A stretch of 64,000 nucleotides of DNA from Flavobacterium succinicans. Its GTDB lineage: Bacteria; Bacteroidota; Bacteroidia; Flavobacteriales; Flavobacteriaceae. Both the position numbers and the translations under genes were made by a program. A model generated the notes under the pieces. That model did no database searches. It was not told the DNA's origin and saw only the letters and a program-made list of their open reading frames with translations. The stretch lies in contig NZ_JMTM01000035.1 of assembly GCF_001662485.1 (NCBI RefSeq), positions 62,001 to 126,000 of the forward strand. The letters are read 5' to 3'. Positions within the stretch are counted from its first letter, which is position 1; the number at the start of each line of letters is the position of its first letter. This document shows, one piece after another, positions 1 to 9,873 of this stretch.

Positions 1-56
1 GCAATGAAACCTATTCTTACTTTTTAAGTCTAAAGGGGGTAAACAAAAATTAAACA

Positions 57-2504
57 ATGAAAAAACTTACTGTTACCATTACCCTATTCTTACTTTGCTT
101 TGGCTTATTAGGCTACGCACAACCAGGCAAAGCCAAACTAAAAGTTACCGGAAAAGTAATTGAAAAAATTTCCAAACAACCACTAGAGTATGCCACTATT
201 ACACTTAAAAACACCGCCAATCCGAAAATGATTGCAGGTGGAGTAACTAATAATAAAGGTGAGTTTACCATAGATGTAAGCTCAGGAACATACGATATCA
301 TTGTTGAATTCATCTCTTTCAAATCAACTACCATTAAAGAAAAGAACATAACAGAGAACCTTTCGTTAGGCGTTATCGGACTTACTGAAGATGCCGCACA
401 ATTGAATGAAGTGGTCGTTCGAGCAGAAAAAACAACGGTAGAAATTAAATTAGATAAAAAAGTATACAACGTAGGTTCTGATTTAATGGTTAAAGGTGGA
501 ACGGTAAGCGATGTTTTAGACAACATCCCATCAGTTGCCGTTGATGCTGAAGGAAATGTAAGTTTAAGAGGAAATGACAATGTAAGAATCCTTATTGATG
601 GTAGACCTTCAAACGCTATTAATATTACCGAAGCATTACGATTAATTCCTGCGGACGCCATTGAAAAAGTAGAGGTTGTAACCAATCCTTCTGCTAGATA
701 CGATGCTGAAGGTGGTGGTGGTTTATTGAACATCATTTTAAAGAAAGGAAAAAACCAAGGCTTTAACGGAACAGTTATTGCCAATACCGGTTATCCAGAC
801 AATCACGGTTTGAGCGGAACTTTGAATTACAAAACAGAAAAGTTTAACTTGTTTACTACTCAAGGTTACAGTAACCGAAATAATCCTGGAAATGCCTTAA
901 ATAATTCAAAATACCTGAATAAGGATGGTTCAGCCAAAAATTATGTCTATGAAAATCGTGAAAACGACCGATTTAGCAATGCTTACAATGGAACGGCAGG
1001 AATAGAATGGTTTATCGACAAATCTACTTCCTGGAGCAATAGCATCAACTACAGAAAGAGCAATGGAGACAACACTGATAATGTATTTCAAAATTATTAC
1101 GATGCCAACTTTGTTTATGATTATACCCGCAATCGAATAAACAAAGAAAAAAGTGATAGTGAAAACTTAGAATTTGCTTCAAATTTCATCAAAAATTTCA
1201 AAAAAGAAGGACATAAATTGAGTTTTGATGTATCGATCTCTAGTAATGATGACAAAAACACGGCAGTAATAACAGATACTAATTCAGGTAATACTAATTT
1301 AGGGTTAGACAACACGATCAATAATCAAAATCAAAAAAGGAATTTATTTGTGGTTGATTATGTATTGCCTTTAGGAAAAGGACAACAGTTTGAAGCAGGT
1401 TATCGTGGAGATTTTACCAATTTAACTACAGATTATCGAGTAGAAACAGGCGGAGTTGTAAATCCTAATTTTACTAATACCTTAGAATACAAAGAAAAAA
1501 TCAACGCCCTATATTCTCAATACGGCATCAAAGCAAAGAAGCTTTCAATGCTTTTTGGTTTACGTTTTGAAGATTCCAATATTGATATCAATCAACTAGC
1601 GACTAATGATTTCAATACGAAAAAATACAACAACTTTTTTCCAAGTGCCTTTTTTACTTATGAATTATCAGACAAGAGCAGTACTTCTCTAAGCTATAGC
1701 AGAAGAATTCAAAGGCCTAGAGGAAGAATGTTGAATCCTTTTAGTAATCTTTCAAGTAACATCAATATTTTTGTTGGAAATCCAGATTTAGATCCCTCCT
1801 TTACAGATGCTATTGATTGGGGCTACATCAAAAGATGGGACAAAATTACGCTTAACACTTCCCTTTACGTGAATAAAACTTCAGATGTCTTTCAATTTAC
1901 CCGAAGAGAATCAGGAAAGTTTGTAAATGGTGTTCCATTAATTATTAGCTCTCCAATTAACATAGGAGAAGAATACCGTGCAGGATTTGAGTTTACGTTA
2001 AACTATTCTCCTTACAAATGGTGGAAGCTAAATAGTAATTTTAACTTCTTTTCGGTACAAACAAGAGGTGATTTTTCTTATACCGACTTCAACGGAAACA
2101 ACGTAGTTCAGAATTTTGATAATGATGCTACTTCTTGGTCCACACGATTGACCTCAAAAATTACCTTACCTGCAAAAATTGATTGGCAAACCAACATGTC
2201 CTATAACGGACCACAAGCCAACGCACAAGGAAAGAGATTAGGCGTGTTTGGAATGAATTTAGCGTTCAGCAAAGACGTTTTAAAGGACAAAGGAACTGTT
2301 GCATTCAACATAAGTGATGTTTTCAATTCAAGAAAAATGATTTCAGAAACCTATTTACCAGAAATTGTCAGTTCATACTCAGAAATGCAATGGAGAGAAA
2401 GACAGTTTACGCTTTCCTTTACTTATCGTTTCAATAAAACAAAAAACGAAAGAGAAAAACCTAAGAAAAACATGAACGAAGGCGAAATGGAATTCCAAGG
2501 TTAA
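57..2504 (+). CDS. TonB-dependent receptor / outer-membrane beta-barrel family protein
   Basis: An 815-residue outer-membrane protein. It starts with a signal peptide ending near LLGYAQ (residues 1-22), followed by a carboxypeptidase-regulatory-like beta-sandwich (about 27-112), a plug domain (about 113-235, with the typical LRGNDNVRILIDGRPS stretch) and a long beta-barrel. This order is usual for Bacteroidota TonB-linked receptors of the outer_membrane_beta-barrel type, which import ligands too large for porins; the ligand cannot be read from sequence. The last barrel strand (FTLSFTYRFN) is followed by a charged tail of about 20 residues rather than ending in an aromatic residue. Two hairpin terminators follow, and no SusD partner is adjacent, so it is probably not a SusCD glycan system. 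Confidence 0.9.
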   Translation: MKKLTVTITLFLLCFGLLGYAQPGKAKLKVTGKVIEKISKQPLEYATITLKNTANPKMIAGGVTNNKGEFTIDVSSGTYDIIVEFISFKSTTIKEKNITENLSLGVIGLTEDAAQLNEVVVRAEKTTVEIKLDKKVYNVGSDLMVKGGTVSDVLDNIPSVAVDAEGNVSLRGNDNVRILIDGRPSNAINITEALRLIPADAIEKVEVVTNPSARYDAEGGGGLLNIILKKGKNQGFNGTVIANTGYPDNHGLSGTLNYKTEKFNLFTTQGYSNRNNPGNALNNSKYLNKDGSAKNYVYENRENDRFSNAYNGTAGIEWFIDKSTSWSNSINYRKSNGDNTDNVFQNYYDANFVYDYTRNRINKEKSDSENLEFASNFIKNFKKEGHKLSFDVSISSNDDKNTAVITDTNSGNTNLGLDNTINNQNQKRNLFVVDYVLPLGKGQQFEAGYRGDFTNLTTDYRVETGGVVNPNFTNTLEYKEKINALYSQYGIKAKKLSMLFGLRFEDSNIDINQLATNDFNTKKYNNFFPSAFFTYELSDKSSTSLSYSRRIQRPRGRMLNPFSNLSSNINIFVGNPDLDPSFTDAIDWGYIKRWDKITLNTSLYVNKTSDVFQFTRRESGKFVNGVPLIISSPINIGEEYRAGFEFTLNYSPYKWWKLNSNFNFFSVQTRGDFSYTDFNGNNVVQNFDNDATSWSTRLTSKITLPAKIDWQTNMSYNGPQANAQGKRLGVFGMNLAFSKDVLKDKGTVAFNISDVFNSRKMISETYLPEIVSSYSEMQWRERQFTLSFTYRFNKTKNEREKPKKNMNEGEMEFQG

Positions 2505-2511
2505 AAAGAGA

Positions 2512-2537
2512 GACTCGTGCAAACGAGTCTTTTTTTA
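2512..2537 (+). terminator. rho-independent terminator after the TonB receptor gene
   Basis: A perfect 7-bp stem GACTCGT/ACGAGTC (2512-2518 and 2523-2529) closes a GCAA tetraloop and is followed by a run of eight T. It lies 8 bases after the stop codon. Confidence 0.9.
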
Positions 2538-2560
2538 TCCAACAAAAAAAGACAAGCACA

Positions 2561-2592
2561 AAAAAAAGGACTCTTTTGGAGTCCTTTTTTTA
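2561..2592. terminator. bidirectional hairpin terminator between convergent genes
   Basis: Stem GGACTC/GAGTCC (2568-2573 and 2579-2584) has an A-run on the left and a T-run on the right, so it can stop transcription from either side. It sits between the convergent TonB receptor and the small membrane-protein gene. Confidence 0.85.
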
Positions 2593-2606
2593 TAGAGATA
2601 ATTAGA

Positions 2607-2777
2607 TTATCCTAATTCTTCTTGCTTCTGTTTTGCTTTTTTCTCTTTGTATGCTTCCCAAGATGCTCCACCTACCCAATAGGAAATGAAACCAACTAAG
2701 AAAAACATTAACCAAAACCCCATAGTAAGGATGGTTAAGAAAAGTAAGAAGCCTAAGTACTGTGAAAATTCAAACAT
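2607..2777 (-). CDS. small membrane protein (56 aa), function unknown
   Basis: A 56-residue frame begins MFEFSQYLGFLLFLTILTMG. A hydrophobic stretch at about residues 8-38 is enough for one or two membrane spans, and a lysine/glutamate/glutamine-rich tail ends in ELG. It reads in the same direction as the oxidoreductase gene upstream and has its own well-formed Bacteroidota promoter. I do not recognise a named family; the hydrophobic core followed by a clean charged tail argues for a real gene. Confidence 0.7.
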   Translation of the reverse strand: MFEFSQYLGFLLFLTILTMGFWLMFFLVGFISYWVGGASWEAYKEKKAKQKQEELG

Positions 2778-2803
2778 GTTTTCCGGAATTTTGAATGTTG
2801 CGA

Positions 2804-2835
2804 CAAATATAGTGGGAATATTTTTTTTAAACCAA
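2804..2835 (-). promoter_or_regulatory. Bacteroidota-type promoter for the 56-aa membrane protein gene
   Basis: On the minus strand TATATTTG (2804-2811) matches the -7 TAnnTTTG element and a TTG lies 21 bases upstream (2833-2835). The start codon is about 27 bases further downstream. Confidence 0.5.
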
Positions 2836-2927
2836 TTAAATCGATAAAAAGTCCTTTTTATTTTTGCTCACATAACAACAAAACGTTCTAAAGTATTTTA
2901 AATAAATCAGATGCAGTTACCTTCTTT

Positions 2928-4130
2928 CTATTTTCCATCAACGTAATCTTGTAAATACTGGAATCTTTCAGTTAATTTACCATCCTGAGTCATTTGGGCA
3001 CGAGCTAAAATTTCGTCAGCATCAGTATTAAAAAAAGCAGGAACCACATGCTTGGTAAACATTTCACCAAAACCTTCGCTAGCATCTTTTGGCAATTCGC
3101 AAGGCAAATTATCAACAGCCATGACCACAATGGCTGCTGGGTGAAAAACATCAACTTCCTTGTTTTCGATAGGTAAATAACCATATAAGGGTTCTGCAAT
3201 AGTCGATGCTCTCAGAGTACAAGCTATGGGACCATTGACATCACAAGAAACATCAGCCACAATTTTTATTTTACAATCACTTGCTTGAAGCATCTTTTGT
3301 GATAAAATTTCGGGAGCTGCATTCGCATGAAAATGTCCCGAAATATAAATATCAGCTGCTTTGCTGAAACGTTCAAAATCCGATTCGTAGTCGTGAGGAT
3401 TTTTATAAAAATCGAGTGTATCCAACTTTTTACCATCGATTCTTTTGTTGTAATCTAAAACATCAATTTGAGTAAAAACCGGCTGCGTAAATGTTTTGGT
3501 CAAAAAATGATCTACCGAAACCTCTTTAATTTTCATAGCGGTCAAAATTTCTTTTACCCCACTTCCTACTTTTCCTGTTCCTGTAACCACAATTTTTATA
3601 GGTGGAATAATTTGTCTTTTAAGTTGTTGTACCAAAGCATCTTTTCCATTTAAAGCCTCTGCTTTGGGCATTTTGAACAATTCAAACTTAATTCCAAAAG
3701 CTCTTATTGCGTTGTAAGCACCCACTATTCCTGCATAACGTCCAAAACCAATTAATCGCTTATTTGCAGCGTCAACAATAGTTTCGTGATCATATAAATC
3801 GATATGCTTTTCTAGAACAGCTTGCAACAATTTTCTATTGTACGACTGTTTTTTGATAGTATGCGAAAAAAAGAAGTATTTTTTATTTGGAATCAAAGCT
3901 TCAACAGGAACCTCTTTTACCCCAAACAAAACTTCACAATCGGATAAATCTTCCGTAACTTCAATACCGAGTTCTCGATATTGCTCATCAGTGAAAACTC
4001 GAATATCAGATGGTTCCACCTTAAACGTGACTGCTGGAAATTGCTCTTGAATGGTTTTGATTTCATTGGGAGAAAAAACAACTCTTCTGTCTGGTGGGTT
4101 TTTTCTTTCTTTGATAATTCCAAACTTCAT
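2928..4130 (-). CDS. NAD(P)-dependent oxidoreductase, saccharopine / alanine dehydrogenase-like
   Basis: 400 residues. The N-terminus (MKFGIIKERKNPPDRRVVFS) is the alanine dehydrogenase / transhydrogenase N-terminal type (about 1-140). A Rossmann segment follows with VVTGTGKVGSGV near residue 185, the glycine-rich NAD(P)-binding loop. Members include lysine-forming saccharopine dehydrogenases and alanine dehydrogenases, which reversibly couple an amino acid or imine to NAD(P)H. Which reaction applies here cannot be fixed from sequence. The long RRVVFSPNEI start and overall length favour the saccharopine-dehydrogenase-like branch common in flavobacteria. It is cytoplasmic, with no signal peptide, and may be co-transcribed with the small membrane gene 150 bases downstream. 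Confidence 0.8.
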   Translation of the reverse strand: MKFGIIKERKNPPDRRVVFSPNEIKTIQEQFPAVTFKVEPSDIRVFTDEQYRELGIEVTEDLSDCEVLFGVKEVPVEALIPNKKYFFFSHTIKKQSYNRKLLQAVLEKHIDLYDHETIVDAANKRLIGFGRYAGIVGAYNAIRAFGIKFELFKMPKAEALNGKDALVQQLKRQIIPPIKIVVTGTGKVGSGVKEILTAMKIKEVSVDHFLTKTFTQPVFTQIDVLDYNKRIDGKKLDTLDFYKNPHDYESDFERFSKAADIYISGHFHANAAPEILSQKMLQASDCKIKIVADVSCDVNGPIACTLRASTIAEPLYGYLPIENKEVDVFHPAAIVVMAVDNLPCELPKDASEGFGEMFTKHVVPAFFNTDADEILARAQMTQDGKLTERFQYLQDYVDGK

Positions 4131-4376
4131 TTTTACAGTATTTAAATTACATTAATATTTAACTTTATTCAATTATATTGTTACAAATATAACAATTTAA
4201 ACCAAAAACATCTACTTTTAGCACAGTATTATCAAAACATAGAAACATTAATTATTGAACTCCAATACACTATATTTACTACCTGTTTTCAATAACTTAA
4301 AAGGAGTAATATTTTGAAAAAAACTAGAAACAAAAAGCATTTGATTCTATATATTTGTTCTCACAATTTACACTCA

Positions 4377-5579
4377 ATGACTCTTATAAAAAAAGCAAAT
4401 ATAGCACAATTACTTGTCCTTTCTTTGGCAATTAGTTCCTGTGCAAAAGAAATAAAAAAGGTAGAATTAACCGACGCTCAATTACCTAAAAATGTACTTC
4501 CCTTCGTAAAACCTGCTAGTAAAGATAGTACCCAATTACCTGCTGACTATATAGCCGCAAAAAAAGTAAAAATTGATGCATTTTATCAAAAAAACTGGCT
4601 CAACAATTCGATGAACGGTAGTTTTCTAGTGGCTCAAAATGGTCAAATTATTTACGAAAAATACCATGGACTAGCTAATTTTAGAGATAAAGACTCCATT
4701 ACAAGCGAAACCCCATTGCATATAGCTTCTGTAAGTAAAGTACTAACTGCTACAGTGATTTTAAAATTAGTCAACGCCAAACGCATTGATTTAGATCAAA
4801 AAGTTACTACGCTTTTGGATCGTTTTCCTTATCCAGAAGTTACCGTTAGAACGTTGTTAAATCACCGAAGTGGCATACGCAACTATTCTTATTTTACAGA
4901 CAGAAAAACCAATATTTGGGACCGTCACAAAACACTAACCAATCAAGACCTTTTGGATTTGATGGCTACAAAAAACATTGATCTGGAATTCAAAACTGAT
5001 AGTCGTTTTGCTTATTGCAATACCAATTATGCGATGCTTGCGCTAATTATCGAAAAAGTAACCAAGCTTTCGTATATAGAAGCGATGGACAAAATGTTGT
5101 TTCAACCTTTAGGCATGACACATTCCTTTGTTTGTGACATTAAAAAAGATAAAAAAAGAATCGTTCCTTCCTATAAAGCAAATAAGGTAGAAATTGGTGT
5201 CGATTTTTTGGATGGCGTATACGGCGACAAGAATATTTATTCCACACCTAGAGATTTGTTAAAATTTGATTTGGCCAGAAATGCTAAAAACTTTTTAGAA
5301 CCCGAATTATGGGCACAAGTTTTTAAGCCCTACAGCAATGAACGAAAAGGAACTAAAAACTACGGTCTTGGAATAAGAATGATCAATTGGGATACAGGTC
5401 AAAACTTTTATTTTCATAATGGCTGGTGGCACGGGAACACCTCTTCGTATATTACCCTACCTAAGGAGAAAGTGGTTATTATTGCTTTATCAAACAAAAT
5501 GACAAAAAACACCTATGCTGTTAGAAAACTGGCAAAACTATTCGGAGATTACCCTTTTAAATTGGAAGATGAGGAATAA
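4377..5579 (+). CDS. serine hydrolase lipoprotein (class C beta-lactamase / penicillin-binding-like)
   Basis: With the ATG at 4377 the protein has 400 residues and a lipoprotein signal, LLVLSLAISSC, with the lipid-carrying cysteine at residue 22. An upstream in-frame TTG at 4314 has a GGAG-like site, but would put 21 odd residues before the signal, so the ATG is preferred. The beta-lactamase-fold motifs are present: S-V-S-K (S118, K121) for the SxxK nucleophile/base pair, Y-C-N (about 213) for YxN, and FHNGWWHG near the C-terminus for the KTG/HxG box. The family covers D-aminopeptidases, esterases and peptidoglycan-trimming enzymes; substrate unknown. It is probably anchored in an envelope membrane. 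Confidence 0.85.
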   Translation: MTLIKKANIAQLLVLSLAISSCAKEIKKVELTDAQLPKNVLPFVKPASKDSTQLPADYIAAKKVKIDAFYQKNWLNNSMNGSFLVAQNGQIIYEKYHGLANFRDKDSITSETPLHIASVSKVLTATVILKLVNAKRIDLDQKVTTLLDRFPYPEVTVRTLLNHRSGIRNYSYFTDRKTNIWDRHKTLTNQDLLDLMATKNIDLEFKTDSRFAYCNTNYAMLALIIEKVTKLSYIEAMDKMLFQPLGMTHSFVCDIKKDKKRIVPSYKANKVEIGVDFLDGVYGDKNIYSTPRDLLKFDLARNAKNFLEPELWAQVFKPYSNERKGTKNYGLGIRMINWDTGQNFYFHNGWWHGNTSSYITLPKEKVVIIALSNKMTKNTYAVRKLAKLFGDYPFKLEDEE

Positions 5580-5674
5580 AAACCTCATTTTTCAAGGCTA
5601 CTTCTTCAGCGTTCAAAAGACGATATTTTTGACTCACTTAAAAAATTGGGCGATACCTTTGAAAAAATACTAAA

Positions 5675-5709
5675 AAAAACCGTTTCCTTTTGAAGTTGGA
5701 AACGGTTTT
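5675..5709. terminator. bidirectional terminator between serine hydrolase and parC
   Basis: A 12-bp stem (AAAACCGTTTCC at 5675-5686 pairs with 5698-5709) has A and T tracts on both sides, placed between convergent genes. Confidence 0.85.
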
Positions 5710-5712
5710 AAA

Positions 5713-8418
5713 TTATTCTAAAGATAAAGTGACTTGTCCATCATCTTCTAATTGAATAGAAGCATCATCAACGGTATCTTCTATATTTTCTGTAGGTTCA
5801 GGCAGAACCTCTTCTGGCTCTTCATAAGGCAAAGGATCTAATAAATTCACTTGTTTTAACTTATCGGTTGTCAATTGGTTTCCTAAAGCTTTAAAGCCTT
5901 TTACCGCAATAAAACTCTCGATATCTACAACTTGATTTTCTTTTTGAACACCTTTCACTTTAGCAAAAATCAATTCGGCTACTGGACGATAATCAGTAGC
6001 AACAATTTCTAGTTTTGAATTCGGATGATCGGTAATAAACGATTCTTCTTTATGCTCCACCTCTACTAAAAAACGCTTGATAAAATACCGTTCTTTTTCG
6101 CCGTCAAAATAAATCGCAGAAATCGGTTTTTTAGGATTCCATTTTTCTAAAACTATCATATCCTCATCAAAATGAGTAGACAATTCAGGTATAATAACCT
6201 TGAGTTTTCCAGCTTGAGAAATAACTAATAATTTGTCGCTTGGTCTAAATTCACCCAACAACTCGCCTCTTCCATCCACATTCAATCGCTGCACGGTATC
6301 GTCAAACCAAACTTTTCTTGGCAATAAAGTAGAAATACCTTTCTCTTTTAATTCAATTTTCTTGATTGGATATTTGGTGACCAAATTTCCTTTAGAAGCT
6401 CTTCCTTTGATGGCTAATTTGGCGAAGTCAATATCAAATTTGAGTTTTTTGATACTACCTACTTGACGCAGAATAATATTAATTACTTCGGCTTCACCAT
6501 TTGGATTGCATGAAAAATATAGGATCTGTGAACCAGGTGTTTCATTGGTCAAATCATACGCTTTATCTCTGGTAACACCCGAAACATTGAATCGCTTAAT
6601 GTAAGACGGACCCGATTTTCCATCACGATAAATCATATTGTAAATCGTGCGTTTATCACCTTTATCGAAAATAGCAACGTGAATAATGTCTTTACCCACA
6701 AAGGTTTTAGCATCGACTTTGGTAATCATCATCGTTCCATTACGAAGAAAAACAATCACATCGTCAATATCCGAACAATCCACCACATATTCGTCTTTCT
6801 TAAGGCTAGTTCCCACGAAACCTTCCTCGCGATTGACGTATAATTTGGTATTACGCAAAACCACTTTGGTCGCTTCGATATCATCAAAAATGCGGAGTTC
6901 GGTTTGGCGTTCTTTTCCTTTACCGTATTTTTCTTTAAGTTTAGCAAAATAAGCTATCGCAAAATCGATGATGTGATCCAAATGATGTTGCACTTCCTTC
7001 ATTTCGTCCTCTAATTTCGCAATGAAATCATCGGCTTTATCTGAGTCAAAACGCGTGATACGAATCATTGGGATTTGCGTTAGTTTTTGCAAATCATCAT
7101 CGTTTATTTCCCTTACAAAGGAGGCTTTGAAAGGCTCGAAACGATCATACATATACTTGTACAAAGATTCTCTATCAGAGTACAATTTGAAGTCAATGTA
7201 CATTTCTTCACGAATGAAGATTTTCTCCAAAGTAGAGAAATGCCATTTATTTTTTAACTCTTCTAATTGAATTTCGAGTTCTTGACGCAATAAATCTACG
7301 GTACGGTCTGTCGAAATTTTTAACATATCCGAAACCCCAATAAAAAGCGGTTTGTTGTCTTCAATGACACAACCTAATGGCGCTACAGACGTTTCGCAAG
7401 CGGTAAAAGCGAACAAAGCATCGATGGTTTTATCTGGAGAAACACCCGGGAAAAGATGGATTAAAATCTCAACCTCGGCAGCAGTATTGTCTTCGATTTT
7501 CTTGATTTTGATTTTCCCTTTTTCATTGGCTTTCAAAATACTATCAATCAAACTAGAGGTATTGGTCGAAAACGGAATTTGGGTAATCACCAAAGTGTTT
7601 TTGTCCAACTGACTGATCTTGGCACGCACACGCACACGTCCGCCACGCATACCATCGTTGTAATTCGATACATCCGCAATCCCAGCAGTTTGAAAATCTG
7701 GATATAAAGTAAAGGGTTTCCCTTTCAGAATTTTTATAGAAGCATCGATTAACTCATTGAAGTTATGAGGCAACACTTTGGTAGAAAGCCCCACCGCGAT
7801 TCCCTCTGCTCCTTGTGCCAAAAGCAACGGAAACTTCACGGGAAGATTATTCGGTTCTGCACGACGACCGTCATACGACACGCCCCAATCTGTAATTTTA
7901 GGCGAATACAATACCTCTAAAGCAAATTTAGACAAACGCGCCTCGATGTAACGAGAAGCAGCTGCGCCATCACCTGTTAAAATATTACCCCAGTTTCCTT
8001 GGCAGTCAATCAATAAATCTTTTTGACCAATTTGCACCATAGCATCGGCAATACTCTGATCCCCGTGAGGATGGTATTGCATAGTGTGTCCTACCACATT
8101 TGCTACTTTGTTATAACGACCGTCGTCTAATTCTTTTAACGAATGCATAATACGACGTTGCACCGGCTTGAATCCGTCTTCTATTGCGGGTACGGCACGT
8201 TCTAAGATCACATACGAAGCGTAATCCAAAAACCAATCTTTGTACATTCCTGTAACTTTGGTAATGGTATCGTGCTCGTCTGCATTATTTTCGTAAAAAT
8301 GGTGCATCCCACTTGAAGTCGAAATGTCATCGAAACCCTCTTGATCATTAGCATCAAAACTGGCGTCGTTGTTTTCGTCTTCGTTAGGAAGGATGTTATC
8401 TTCTTCTTCGTCTTTCAT
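5713..8418 (-). CDS. parC: DNA topoisomerase IV subunit A (GyrA/ParC family)
   Basis: 901 residues. It cuts and rejoins both DNA strands to unlink daughter chromosomes, together with ParE. The catalytic tyrosine is Y157 in AASRYIEARL, and the quinolone-resistance region is seen at HPHGDQSIADAMVQIGQ (about 116-131). The C-terminal half has beta-pinwheel-like repeats but no clean GyrA box (QRRGxxG), only a degenerate GRASKG, which favours topoisomerase IV over gyrase. Unusual points are an acidic N-terminal extension of about 50 residues and an acidic C-terminal tail. The partner parE lies upstream on the same strand, but three unrelated genes separate them. Confidence 0.92.
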   Translation of the reverse strand: MKDEEEDNILPNEDENNDASFDANDQEGFDDISTSSGMHHFYENNADEHDTITKVTGMYKDWFLDYASYVILERAVPAIEDGFKPVQRRIMHSLKELDDGRYNKVANVVGHTMQYHPHGDQSIADAMVQIGQKDLLIDCQGNWGNILTGDGAAASRYIEARLSKFALEVLYSPKITDWGVSYDGRRAEPNNLPVKFPLLLAQGAEGIAVGLSTKVLPHNFNELIDASIKILKGKPFTLYPDFQTAGIADVSNYNDGMRGGRVRVRAKISQLDKNTLVITQIPFSTNTSSLIDSILKANEKGKIKIKKIEDNTAAEVEILIHLFPGVSPDKTIDALFAFTACETSVAPLGCVIEDNKPLFIGVSDMLKISTDRTVDLLRQELEIQLEELKNKWHFSTLEKIFIREEMYIDFKLYSDRESLYKYMYDRFEPFKASFVREINDDDLQKLTQIPMIRITRFDSDKADDFIAKLEDEMKEVQHHLDHIIDFAIAYFAKLKEKYGKGKERQTELRIFDDIEATKVVLRNTKLYVNREEGFVGTSLKKDEYVVDCSDIDDVIVFLRNGTMMITKVDAKTFVGKDIIHVAIFDKGDKRTIYNMIYRDGKSGPSYIKRFNVSGVTRDKAYDLTNETPGSQILYFSCNPNGEAEVINIILRQVGSIKKLKFDIDFAKLAIKGRASKGNLVTKYPIKKIELKEKGISTLLPRKVWFDDTVQRLNVDGRGELLGEFRPSDKLLVISQAGKLKVIIPELSTHFDEDMIVLEKWNPKKPISAIYFDGEKERYFIKRFLVEVEHKEESFITDHPNSKLEIVATDYRPVAELIFAKVKGVQKENQVVDIESFIAVKGFKALGNQLTTDKLKQVNLLDPLPYEEPEEVLPEPTENIEDTVDDASIQLEDDGQVTLSLE

Positions 8419-8429
8419 TTATGATATTT

Positions 8430-9596
8430 TTAATCGCTATTTTGAAAAGATTTTACATCGTTTTTAATTAAGTCTTTAAGTTCATCTTCCGTTGGAAGTT
8501 GCAATTTATATTTGCTAACAAAAACTTCTTGTGATAATCCACCCGTAGCATAATGAACCAAAGCAGCATCTCTTTGACTGCATAATATAATACCTATAGG
8601 AGGATTATCATTTTCTGCCATTTCATTTTCTTTGAAATAATTCAAATAAAGATTCATTTGTCCGGCATCTGAATGGTCAAACTCTCCGATTTTCAAATCA
8701 ATTAATATATGGCATTTTAATATTCGATGATAAAAAACCAAATCAATTCTGTAATGCTTGTTATTGAATGAAATTCTTTTTTGTATCGCTTCAAAACAAA
8801 ATCCACGTCCCAATTCTATCAGAAATTGTTGCAAATGATTGATAATACTTTGTTCTAAATCATTTTCTGAATAAGTCGCTATTTCAGGAATATTCAAGAA
8901 TTCTAAAATATAGGGACTTTTTACAATATCAGAAAAAGCACTAAAATGATCATTTTTGACTTTATCTAAAAGTAATTCTTTATTGGTACTCAAACCAATT
9001 CGCTCGAAAAGCATTGAATTAATTTCTCGTTGAAGTTGTCTAACCGTCCAATTGTTTTTTATGGTCTGAATTTCATAAAAACTCCGTTGCAAGGCATTTT
9101 CTATTTTAATAAACTCCAGAATATGTGTAAAACTTATTTTGCTAATGAATAAACTAGGATTCTCATCTGCAATAGATTTTACTTTTTCTCTAATTTTAGG
9201 TTGTTCAATTACTGATTGACGAATTGCTTTATCTTCTAAATTGAATTCTCCAATCAGTGATTGGATAATTACAAAATCTTTATTTTCAACATTTTGAAAT
9301 TGTTCAGTGACTAATTGAATAATTGAGGGATAAGTCAAAAAGAAGTTTTTAAAACTATGCAACATCATAAAGGACATACCCTTTATGTTTTTCTCTTTTA
9401 ATTTTTTTGCTAAATTCTTATATATTTTTTCACCATATTCAGCCCTTTCTTTTCCCTTTTGTTCAATTTGAAACAAATACATACCAATCAACCAATTACG
9501 CAATGTATACGCATAATTGACCTGACGATTTGCGTAATCGCTAAAATAAGAATGAATATTCTCTATTTGAATTGATATATTTTCAATGTCTTCCAT
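8430..9596 (-). CDS. DUF1016 / YhcG-type PD-(D/E)XK nuclease domain protein
   Basis: 388 residues. The N-terminal half has the DUF1016 pattern (YAYTLRNWLIGMYL, then GMSFMMLHSFKNFFLTYP and the TVRQLQREI box near 185). The C-terminal half carries the nuclease fold: YRIDLVFYHRILKCHILIDL at about 285-304, giving the D...(D/E)xK pattern, then a QMNLYLNYF helix. YhcG-like proteins are predicted nucleases often found with restriction-modification or mobile DNA; their cellular job is not established. It sits 11 bases upstream of parC in the same direction. A truncated member of the same family lies at 58,647-59,036. Confidence 0.88.
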   Translation of the reverse strand: MEDIENISIQIENIHSYFSDYANRQVNYAYTLRNWLIGMYLFQIEQKGKERAEYGEKIYKNLAKKLKEKNIKGMSFMMLHSFKNFFLTYPSIIQLVTEQFQNVENKDFVIIQSLIGEFNLEDKAIRQSVIEQPKIREKVKSIADENPSLFISKISFTHILEFIKIENALQRSFYEIQTIKNNWTVRQLQREINSMLFERIGLSTNKELLLDKVKNDHFSAFSDIVKSPYILEFLNIPEIATYSENDLEQSIINHLQQFLIELGRGFCFEAIQKRISFNNKHYRIDLVFYHRILKCHILIDLKIGEFDHSDAGQMNLYLNYFKENEMAENDNPPIGIILCSQRDAALVHYATGGLSQEVFVSKYKLQLPTEDELKDLIKNDVKSFQNSD

Positions 9597-9677
9597 TAAA
9601 CAGAAACAAAATTTTACTATTGGAACTTTATCTGGTTAGAGTCGTTTGTCACAACTAAAAAGTTAAAATGAAGTTCA

Positions 9678-9860
9678 CTAAAAAGCATACTTTTCTTTGC
9701 AAATATGTTCTTCTGTGGTCACCCAATTTCCGTTTTTGTCTTTCACTTTTTTGGTAACAATTTCACATTCTTTATGATCATTACTTTTGATAATAAAAAA
9801 TGTCCCACCAAAACCTAGTACAAAAGCTAAAACAATGATTACTAACGTTTTTTTATTCAT
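9678..9860 (-). CDS. small membrane-anchored protein (60 aa)
   Basis: 60 residues with an N-terminal hydrophobic helix (about 5-25, LVIIVLAFVLGFGGTFFII) and a short charged, probably periplasmic tail with two cysteines (C33 in HKECEIV, C54 in EEHICKE). It is possibly a disulfide-stabilised single-pass protein. It lies 13 bases from the lipoprotein gene upstream in the same direction. No family recognised. Confidence 0.65.
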   Translation of the reverse strand: MNKKTLVIIVLAFVLGFGGTFFIIKSNDHKECEIVTKKVKDKNGNWVTTEEHICKEKYAF

Positions 9861-9873
9861 TTTTTATTACTTT

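Noticed and set aside
113..784. 223-aa frame opposite the TonB receptor gene
   Set aside because: Shadow of a clear coding gene; no domain and low-complexity composition.
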